Below are positions 55,555 through 64,000 of a stretch of 64,000 nt of DNA, one piece after another (the first letter of the stretch is position 1; the number at the start of each line of letters is the position of its first letter). This DNA is from Diospyros lotus. Its lineage: Eukaryota > Streptophyta > Magnoliopsida > Ericales > Ebenaceae. The position numbers and the translations under genes were made by a program. The DNA is taken from assembly GCF_014633365.1 (NCBI RefSeq), contig NC_068343.1:29605307-29669306 (forward strand), read 5' to 3'. The notes beneath the pieces are model-generated. The model was not told the DNA's origin, did not search any database, and saw nothing but the letters and a program-made list of their open reading frames with translations.

Positions 55555-56142
55555 TTGTTGGCAGGATTAAGCGGACAGGTCAGGCCAGGGAAGCTAGTTA
55601 GGGTGATGGTGAAGGAGATCACGTTTTCAGAGGAAGATGCCATAGATATACACTGGCCACCCAATGACACCCTCATTATTCATGCCCGAATCAGTAACAT
55701 GAACATGCAGAGAATAATAGTGGATACGGGCAGCTCGGTGAATGTCATGTAGAGAGCTTGCTTTGAACAGATGGGGCTGGGATCGAAGCAATTGAGTGGA
55801 TCCTCAAAGCTGCTCTATGGGTTTACAGGAGATGCAATGGTTCTCCTTGGGCGAATTAAGATCCCTTTTACCATCGGAGATACAGGTCACCAGGCCACGA
55901 CATTGACAGAGTTCCTCATAGTAGACTGCCTGTCGGCATACAACATCGTGCTTGGGAGGCTCGCAATAAATGACCTGGATCCAGTGACTTCGACCAGGTC
56001 ACTATTAGTCAAGTTCTCGACCCCCAACAGAGTAAGATGTGTGCTAGGGGAGCAACACCTCACAAGGCACTACTACGAAGATGCCGTAAAAATGGGAACC
56101 AAAGGGAAGAAAGTAAATGTTGTTACAGGAGGTGATCCATGA
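55555..56142 (+). pseudogene. Tat-C aspartic protease
   Basis: IIVDTGSSVNVM includes the active site and runs into a stop at 55750. After the stop, LLYGFTGDAMVLLGRIKIPF and LSAYNIVLGRLAINDL complete the fold. Closely parallels the Tat-A protease at 38473-38835 but has DTG instead of DSG. Confidence 0.85.
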
Positions 56143-56187
56143 CCTGCTAGCTAGAGGGGTGTCAGTTACGACCTGAACCCCCGCGAG

Positions 56188-57647
56188 GTGGACTATGACA
56201 AGGCCATTGGCCATGTGGAAGAGCTCGAGGATATCCCAGTCAGCGAGGTGGATGAAGAAAGATGCCTCAAGCTGGGAAAGAATCTGACTCCTGAGGTAAA
56301 AAACCAACTCACCAGTTTCCTTAAAGCTAACATGGATGTCTTTACATGGAATCATGAGGATATGGTAGGGATAGCCCCAGAGGTTATGTTGCACAAGCTC
56401 AATGTTGATCCCAGCTACAAGCCAGTGTGTTAAAAGAAGAGGTCGATGACTCCTGAGTGCTATGCCGCTCTTAAAGAAGAGGTAGACAAGCTCTTGGAAA
56501 ATGAGTTCATAAGAGAAGCCCAATACCTGATCTGGGTAGCCAACCTAGTTTTGGTAAAGAAAAAGAATGGGAAATGAAGGACCTATGTTGACTTCATCGA
56601 CCTAAACAAGGCTTGCCTGAAGGATAGTTTTCCTCTTCCCAGGATCGATCAGCTCGTGGATTCGACAGCTGGTCACCAGCTTCTCAGCTTTATGGATGCT
56701 TATTTGGGGTACAATCAGATCCCCATGAACCTCGGCGACGAGAAGAACACGTCGTTTATTACTGACTGGGGGCTATATTGTTACAAGTTAATGCCCTTTG
56801 GGTTGAAGAATGCTGGAGCGACCTACCAGAGCCTAATGAATATAATGTTTGAGGCGCAGAATGATAAGACCATGGAAGTCTATGTAGACGACATGCTGGT
56901 GAAGTCAGAGCGGCCAGCTAATCACGTTCATAATTTAAGGGAGATGTTTAAGATCCTCAGGAGCTATCAGATGAAGCTTAACCCTCTTAAATGTGCTTTT
57001 GGAGTGGCTTCCAAAATATTTTTTAACTTCATGGTCAATAATAGAGACATCGAGGCTAATCCGAAGAAAATATGGGCCTAGTTGGATATGAGGTCGCCTA
57101 TACAAATAAAATATGTGCAAAGTCTCAATGGCTAGGTCGCTGCCCTAAGCTGATTTATTTTGAAGTAGACTGATAAATGCATCCCATTCTTCAGGGTACT
57201 AAAAAAGGCATGGGATTTTCAATGGACAGAAGAATGTGAGGCCGTCTTCCAACAGCTGAAGGAGTATATGGGGTGAGCTTTGCTCCTCACCAAGCCCAAA
57301 GATGGAGAAAAGTTGATTATATACCCGGGAGTGTCTCAGCATGCTCTCAGCGCGACCCTCATTTCGGAGGAGGATGGGGTGCAATACCCCGTATATTATG
57401 TCAGCAAGCGACTGGTGGATGTGGAGATAAGGTACATGCCTATGGAAAAGCATGTGTATTGTCTAGTGATGGCATCAAGGAAGCTGCAACCCTATTTTCA
57501 GGCACATTAAATTGAGGTCTTGACCAAGTACCCACTGAGGCAGATCTTACAGAAGCCAGACGCCTAGAGTTGCTTACTGAAGCGGGTCATCAAGCTGGCC
57601 TAGTTAAAATATAGAGTACAAACCAAGGATGGCGATAAAGGAACAAG
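56188..57647 (+). pseudogene. Tat-C reverse transcriptase and RNase H, truncated
   Basis: 56188-56433 linker (LTSFLKANMDVFTWNHEDM). RT from 56454: NLVLVKKKNGK, a stop, then LLSFMDAYLGYNQIPMN, FGLKNAGATYQSLMN and catalytic VYVDDMLVKSE. RNase H from about 57230: FQWTEECEAVFQQLKEYM, then YPGVSQHALSATLISEEDG, PVYYVSKRLV and a YPLRQILQKPDA segment. It ends at 57647 where a Tekay-like LTR starts, so the second RNase H, integrase and 3' LTR are missing. Confidence 0.85.
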
Positions 57648-58360
57648 TGTAATACCCGATATTACATGGTATTGAGAATAAATAACTTTTGATTATTTTG
57701 TCAGGACCTTGGCTGATCCGGGAAGACCAAGGGTCAATATCGAGAAATTAATTAATGAAATTGCCGAGTTGGCGGCAGGGAGTGCCTCGGGACTTGGATG
57801 TCTAGGGAAGAGGGCAAGGGATTGGTGAGCATCTCGAGATGAGGATAATGACGCTGGAAGCGATCCGACCAGGAATAATTTTTGAAATAAATTCTATATA
57901 AGCCCGAGTGGGTGCCAATACCGAATCGTCGTAGGGGACCTCCTGGAAGTTGAGGGGACCCTAGGGGTGGTTCAATTTTCTGAGTAAGGCAACCCTTAAG
58001 TGTTTTGGGGTCGAATAAAGGTTCCGTGCAGGCGCAAAGTCGAAATCAAGATTCCCGAGTAGATGCCGATAATTAATTTTCAAAGAATCAAGAATCTTTG
58101 TGGGTTAATGAAAATTAATTTAGGTCTTGGAGGGCCCAAATGTCATTATTAAAAATTCCTAAGTGGAATTAGGGGTTCTCAAGTGCAATTAATGAGATAT
58201 ATGGAGGGTTTATACGTAATTAGTGTGTTATATGTATATATGTATATGTATTTCCCACATGAGAGGAAGCTTCAAGGAAGCTTCCTATGTAATGGCCTCT
58301 ACCATTTTGAAATAGCCGAGAGATGCAAAGCGGGAGAAGGCTTGGCCGTGAGAGGCATCA

Positions 58361-58362
<2 letters not shown>

Positions 58363-58398
<36 letters not shown>

Positions 58399-58402
58399 AG
58401 AT
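58363..58402. repeat. (CG)n(AG)n microsatellite
   Basis: CACGCGCGCGCGCGCG passes directly into about 11 AG units. (CG)n is rare in methylated plant DNA. Confidence 0.95.
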
Positions 58403-58799
58403 CGGAAGAACGTGAGAGTGAGCTTGCAAGGGAGAGACTAAGAGAGAGAGGTGGCTGCGCTCGGCCATGGAAGAGCAGCCTTGAGCTGCTGTTGTAGTGA
58501 CCGAGGGAAGCAAGGCCAATCGGCCATGGGGACATGAAGAAGTAGCAGCAGCAACCGCGGTGATGGACAGTGATGTGCTCGCTAAAGAAGGCTGAAGGTA
58601 GCAAAGGTAAGCGGCCATGGCAACAGCTTTACTGTTGTTCCAGCCGCTGGTCAATGACAGGAGATGTGCGGTGGAGGCTGATGGAAAGCGCGGTGGTGCG
58701 GGGAATTAATCGGAGATGGCCAGAGGCGCGGCCATGGAAGCGCGAAGCTGTTGTTGCAGCAGCTAGGCGCAGCCATGTGGCTGCACTTAACCTTGTTCA

Positions 58800-60400
58800 T
58801 TTATTTTAAACAAACACATACAAAATAAACAAAGAAGAAACAAGCATGCAGGCACAAGGCGTTTATACTCGCCAGTGTACGAGTGTGCGCTGTAGCACAA
58901 TTTAATTTTCTGAGAAAGTCCAGGTCGATTCACTGGGAGATTGTTAATAAAATGAAAATAGAGCCGCGATGTAAATTGGGTTGTCAGGCCAATTCATTTG
59001 ATTTTAAGTGAACAAAAATGAAGTACTGTAACTGTAAGAAGTCTTGACTCAAGGCAATGTTCAGTGCCAGTTCCATAACTTCCCAACAGATAGATAGGTA
59101 CCAAAAACATATGTCTGAATTAATTTGAGGTTTTGATATTAAAATGCATCTCAAGATGATGTTAGTTCTTGGTCTAGCAATCTCCATACATGGCATGAGA
59201 GATTCTACGTTAAGCAACTACCATAAATTAAAATACAGTTAATATGCAGTAATCAGATAACCCATTTGGATTTGGATATGATAGCATCTCCAGTTTAAGT
59301 AACCTCCATACATGGTATGGAGACTCTAAGTTTGGCTTATGCTCCACTCCAAATTTAAAAATTCAATGAACGCACAATACTCAAATTAAATCAGGTTTCT
59401 GGTAATGCATTTGAAGTTCGGCTATCTTGGGAAATCTATGGCATTGGACACTATCCGCGCCTTGGCCCAAGTTTAAGCTTAGCCACACATCTCCAAAGAA
59501 AAAAAATTAAAGAGACATGAATTAAAGTTCTGGAATGTAAATACTGAAATTGAAATTAGAGAAATGTAGATGAACAATGAATTAAAGTTACAGAATAAAA
59601 AGAATAGAAACGAAAACTGCAGAATGTAAGTAACTGAAATGAAGAACACTGGAACAACATGAAGAAATAAAAAACTACTGGAATTTAAGAACAAAAAGAA
59701 AGGAATAGAACAGTGTGCTTTTCCCCTTATTCTAGTTAAAATGGCGGATGGGGATCTTCTTTTTTTGAAGCCGACGATAGATATATATATATATATTCAT
59801 CTCATGCAAATGGCCCTGGTCAAAGAAGAAATTACGTCGTGTGCCACCACGGTCATTTGCGCGTGCTCTGACAAAATCTTCAAAAAGGGATTCCGATGAT
59901 GGTGATGGAAACAGCGTTGAACAATTTGGAGAGGGCACATCCGGATGAGGGACGAGTCATTCGAATGAGTTTGATCTTCAACAGTACTTGGACTTCATCC
60001 ATCCAAATGGGTTGTGAAGCATCCAAATGAATGTTGGCTTTATCGGATTGAGCTTCACGCATGGCTGTCAAGACATTATAATATGTTATAATGTTATATA
60101 TATTATATGATATATTATATGCTTATATATTATATTATATATATGCTTCACGCATGCACTTATATGATATATATATATGTTTTATATTTATATAGGTATT
60201 ATATTTATATATATTATAAATATTATATTATATTTATTTTATTATTACTATTTTTTTATATATTATATATATTTTTATATTAATTTTTTAAACATGCATA
60301 TAACCACAAATTGCATATAAATATTCAATTAAAACTAATTTTAAGATTAAACTAGGGGTATAAATATAATAAAATTTTAACATTTTTGAGCATCAATCAC
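58800..60400. mobile_element. Unclassified insertion in Tekay-C LTR
   Basis: About 1.6 kb of AT-rich sequence unlike its GC-rich surroundings. It has a segment at 58858-58960 (CTCGCCAGTGTACGAGTG ... TCCAGGTCGATTCACTGGGA) that resembles leaders of some gypsy elements, a repeated CTCCATACATGGTATGGAGA palindrome (59310-59330), (TA)n at 59780-59797 and a nearly pure A/T stretch 60068-60290. No frame recognised; edges approximate. Confidence 0.4.
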
Positions 60401-60469
60401 CATGGCAGCGCACAGCAGCTGCAAATGGTGATGCGGGTGAGCAAAGGCAACGGATGGAGGCACGTGCAG

Positions 60470-63213
60470 TGTAACACCCAGTGTAACCGGTGTTAAGAGA
60501 ATGAGAATGAAAGTGAGAAAACTTCCAAAAAATGCCCTTGAGAAGGTGATGGATCCTTGAGATTGAGAATGCCCATGAGAATGGTATTTTGGTAATTTGG
60601 ATAGAGAAGTCCAATAAAGGGTATTTTGATAAATTAAAAAAAATTCTTATGTGGAATTAGGTGTGTAAGTGAATAAAATCCCAATTTGGTATTTATGTGG
60701 AGATATATGGAATTAATAAATTCTCAAAGGGTATTTTGGGAATTTAATTCCATAGAGGAATTTAATTATGGAATATTGAAAAAATTGTGGATATTCTATT
60801 ATTTATGAAAATAATTATATTTTTCCCTAAATTGGTGGAAAATTGTGGTGATGCCACATGGATGGTGGAGATGGAAGCTTGGAAGCCAAGGTTAGTGTCT
60901 TGTTGTGACACTTGGCATTTTGTGGTTCAAGTATAAATGGGGTGATTTAATTAAATGCAAAAGAAATTAGTTTAGTCTTTCAAGCATTTAAAGAAAGGCA
61001 TGATTATATGGATTAAGGAAAATCCAAAAAGAAAATGTGAAATTAGTCACCATTAATACTTGAAATTATGGTGAATTAAATAAATCTAAAGGAAATGGGA
61101 AAATGGTCTCCCATTAATGCTTTGGAAAATATGAGATTTATTTAAAGGAGAAAGAAATGATTTATGTCATTCATTCTTAATGTGTGAAAATTGTCTCCAT
61201 TTAGTAAATGTTGAGAAATTAATAAATCCAATGGTTGGGATTAATCTTTTAATGGGATTGTGATCCAATGGTGGTGGATGAAAGCTTGTGGTTGGCATGG
61301 ATTGCCAACTCCTTAAAAGTGTGCTTTCTTTAAATGGTGGAGATTAAGTCTTGAAAAGGCCAAATGATCCAATAGATGAGATTAATCAAGAAAGAAGTAC
61401 ATGGATTGTGCTTTCTTGTGTTTTCTTCAAGAGAGAAGGCTAGTTTATGTAAAAAGAATGGTGGAGATTTAATTCTCCTTAAGCACATGGATGTGCTTCC
61501 TTTGGATGGCTAAGATCTTATCTTGTAAAGTGAAATAAAATCCAATGGTGGATATCAAGCAAGACCAAATGCCATGGATTGTGTTAGTTTGGAGGGTGAG
61601 GATTTATTCTCACCAAATAAATCCAATGGCTAGGATTTATTCTTGAAAAATGGAGAACTAGTATAAAATGGCAAGTAAGGAAGTCTTCTCTTCCTTTGGC
61701 CATTTGGAGAAAGAAATGAAGAAGGAAGGAAAGAAAGAGAGAGAAAGAACTCTTCCATGGAGGGAAAAGTGAAGAAGAAGAAGAAGAAATCAAGGTAAGC
61801 TCATTCTTTCTTCTCTTTATTTTAGTATGCTTGAGTGTAAAGGGAGTTCTTGTTTGAATGCCATCTTAGATGGGAGAAAATGAAGATGGAAGCTCTCTTG
61901 AAGTGAAGATTTAAAGGTTCAAGAATGAGGTAAGGGATGGCCCGAAGTGGTGGAGGCCTTGCATTGCATTGTAAGTAGGTTGCATAAATTTTTATGTATC
62001 TTTTTGCATGCTTTATTTGTTCATGAGACCTATGGCCATGGGAGTGGGAAAGAAATGGTAGGTTGAGGCCTCAAACCATGTTGGGTTGTGAGAATGGAAT
62101 AACCTAACCATTCTTGCATACATTTGCCATTACATAGACTTGTTATGCTTGTATTTACTTTGCATATGCACCCTTACTGAGCTTTTGAGCTCATGAGGTT
62201 TTATCCTCCCCTTGTAGGTTATTCTTATGTTAAAGAAGAAAAGGGAAAGTGCAAGCTTGTGATTGGAAGCTCTTGGAGTATATTTCTTTTATTTTTGTTG
62301 TAAAGTTAAGGCTTAAAGAAGCCTAGGCATGTGATTATTTTATTTGTGACCTTATGGCTTAGGGAAGCCTATTTGTTGTATTTAATCATGTGTGGTGTTT
62401 ATTTATGGATGTTGTTATGTGAGCAACAATAGGTTGTGTAAGGCTCATGTGTGAAATGGAAGGAGACTTTGATGTATGTTGTGTAATAATCAAAGAGGTG
62501 GAGTAAGCCTTAATTATGGAGAAAAAGAGGCTAAAATGGAAGGAAAGTGAATTTCATTATATAATTTTATTTCTGGAAATTTTTGGATTAGAAGGCCCAA
62601 GAAGAAAAGAAAAAAAAAATAAAAAAATATTTTTTTTGGAATCAGCAACCTGCGCGCGGGCAGGGCCGCATGGGCGGCCACGCCCGCGTGCGGGCGCGCG
62701 CGGGCAGGCCCTCGTGCCAGCGAGCCCCGCTGGCCAAATTTTTTAAAAAATTTGGAATTTTGGAAAATTAAGAGCCATTTCTTAATTGATTTTGGGATCC
62801 AGAGGAATTTTCAAAATAAAGGGATTTTTCAGGCATTTTTGGAGAAAATGCCGAAATTTTGGAAAATTTAAAATTTGAGTTTTTCCTCCAAATTTGGTAA
62901 TCAATCAATGGATTGATTTAAATGGTGATTTTATGGAGCTCAGTAAAAATTCTTGAATGGGAAAAGAATTAAATATAAAGAAGGAAACGTCGGTTGGTCA
63001 TCTTCAGGAGTTTTCTCTTCAACCAAATGCGGTGTGGTTGAAGCCCAATTCAGCTAATGAATCCTGGGATTCAGGGAAGGGAAGGATGAGCCTAGTTCTC
63101 ACCTAGCGCGTTTCGTTTTGAAACATGGTCCACCCTTCACCAAAGGTCAGGCAGGTGGACAATTCGGGTGATTGTTCACTAGTAACACCCGTAAATGGGA
63201 GCGGGGCGTTACA
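60470..63213 (+). mobile_element. Solo LTR S6, same family as S3
   Basis: 2744 bp, TGTAACACCC...GGGGCGTTACA, aligned with S3 along most of its length (same order of AT-rich phrases, leader, GC-rich island at 62645-62735 and the CGGTGTGGTTGAAGCCCAATTC phrase split across the end region). Flanks TGCAG and TGCGA are an imperfect target duplication. Candidate leader intron from GTAAGGG at 61930 to TTGTAG^GTT at 62217 (288 nt). Confidence 0.85.
62179..62217 (+). other. Hairpin and acceptor-like site in S6
   Basis: GAGCT-TTTG-AGCTC stem, CTCAT, pyrimidine-rich CCTCCCCTTGTAG^GTT. The loop differs from S3 (TTTG against TAAT) while the stem is kept. Confidence 0.5.
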
Positions 63214-64000
63214 TGCGAGGGGGAGCCGTGGCTGCTCACAGCGGAGGCAGCGTTGTCGGCCAGCAGCAGCGACCGGCGAAGCAAGGAGGCGACTGGAGGA
63301 GGCTGCCGTGTGTGAAGAAAAAGAAGATGAGAAGAGGAAGGAGGCTCGCGTAGGGGAGAGGCACGGGGAAGAAGACAGTGAACAATGGAGGGAAGAAAAA
63401 AAAGAAAAAAAAAAGAAAATAAAGGAAAATAAAGAAAATCTAGAAAATGGGAAAAATAGGAAGAAATTCCTGAAAATTCTAGAAAAAATCCAAAAATTAA
63501 TTCGGGGCTTAAGGAGCGTGTTGGAAGCTCAAAAACAAGATTTTAGGTGCAAGTGGCAGCTCGAGAGCCAACACCAGTGTGGTCGTCTGATCGATTTTCT
63601 TCTCCAAATAAATCAAGGTAATTAATTTAATTCTTTTCAAAATATTTTCATTATGTGAGATAATGAAATGTGATTAGTTGATTGGTTTATGCCTTGGTTG
63701 GGGTTGTTTTGTTGAGTTGTTGTCGGGGGTTTTGCGGTATACGGTGTAGTTGAGGGCATTGGTTGAATGCCGGATGTTAATGGAGTTGGGTTTGTGTGTG
63801 TTTGCATCTAGGTTCGACTGGAAAAGCAATGATCCTAGAAGAGCTCGAAGTTCGGGCTGGAATTCTCGCCCGTAGCAGATGAGGCTTCGAGCCAGGTAAG
63901 GGACGGCCCCATATAGAGGTGGCCTTGCAAGTTGGTAAATGAGTTTGATAATGTTTTTATGTTGCATTTGCGTGTAGTGGTTAACACTTGCGCGATGCGA

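Larger units (their letters stand above)
57648..64000 (+). mobile_element. Tekay-C LTR, interrupted, running off the window
   Basis: Starts TGTAATACCCG at 57648 inside Tat-C. Pieces at 57648-58800, about 60400-60469 and 63214-64000 belong together by composition and context. GAGAG-rich leader and purine-rich, GCGGCCATGG-repeating stretch at 58365-58790 and again at 63214-63420. At 63896 a donor-like CAG^GTAAGG followed by GACGGCCCC...GGTGGCCTTGCA matches the donor blocks of S3 (23143) and S6 (61930). The matching acceptor would lie beyond the window. The long open stretch at 63125-63625 is a by-product of LTR composition. Confidence 0.6.

Noticed and set aside
58183..58497. 104-codon frame with Arg/Glu repeats
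   Set aside because: Encoded by the (CG)n(AG)n microsatellite in LTR sequence.
63125..63625. 166-codon Lys/Glu-rich frame
   Set aside because: Spans the S6 end and the purine-rich part of the Tekay-C LTR; crosses an insertion boundary, so cannot be a gene.

Overview
The window looks like nuclear DNA from a flowering plant, from a gene-poor, transposon-packed region. The evidence is plant LTR-retrotransposon lineages (Ty3/gypsy Tat and chromodomain-bearing Tekay-like, Ty1/copia including SIRE-like), a Cassandra-type TRIM carrying a 5S rRNA-like promoter, a CACTA terminus and a hAT-like fragment. I found no intact host gene, tRNA, rRNA or CRISPR. Species cannot be named from the sequence alone. 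Nearly all coding sequence is broken by stops, frameshifts, deletions or insertions. Element names (Tat-A, Tekay-A and so on) are labels used only here.

Layout. 1-1375: SIRE-like LTR, left end outside the window. 1376-2786: unassigned DNA with a relict of the 18S rRNA 5' end. 2787-4163: reverse-strand copia LTR. 4469-4660: Tat gag scrap. 4812-11568: relict of a Tat element (Tat-B), consisting of its 3' LTR, split by a 2.95-kb solo LTR, and its antisense reading frame. 11843-13010: CACTA end with a subterminal repeat array. 13555-14712: solo Tat LTR. 15482-18945: copia element reduced to gag. 18946-46605: a nest of insertions. 46606-50590: copia LTR debris and a Tekay-like 5' LTR containing a TRIM. 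51156-51525: hAT-like piece. 52008-57647: Tat-C gag-PR-RT-RNase H relict, itself interrupted. 57648-64000: Tekay-like LTR invaded by other DNA, including a 2.74-kb solo LTR.

The nest can be read from target-site duplications (TSDs) and LTR homology. A Tekay-like LTR fragment (18946-19857) received a copia element; the copia LTR (19858-19875 plus 46365-46605) received Tekay-A (19876-46359, TSD CACAC). Tekay-A's left LTR received a solo LTR (TSD GGTCA). Its right LTR received gypsy element E (41692-46025). E's 5' LTR received Tat-A (28591-41691) and a copia solo LTR (TSD CTTAG), and its 3' LTR received Cassandra (TSD GTTGT/ATTGT). Tat-A's RT-RNase H received a SIRE-like solo LTR (TSD CAAAT).

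Most notable: (1) Tekay-type LTRs of five otherwise different sequences share a small covarying hairpin 21-26 nt before a splice-acceptor-like AG, inside what looks like a 235-298-nt leader intron. (2) Two diverged Tat elements keep an antisense gene with its own TATA box and an apparent Transposase_28-like domain; in Tat-A it is followed by about 23 copies of a 47-bp minisatellite. (3) Six solo LTRs have recognisable TSDs, showing strong loss by LTR-LTR recombination.
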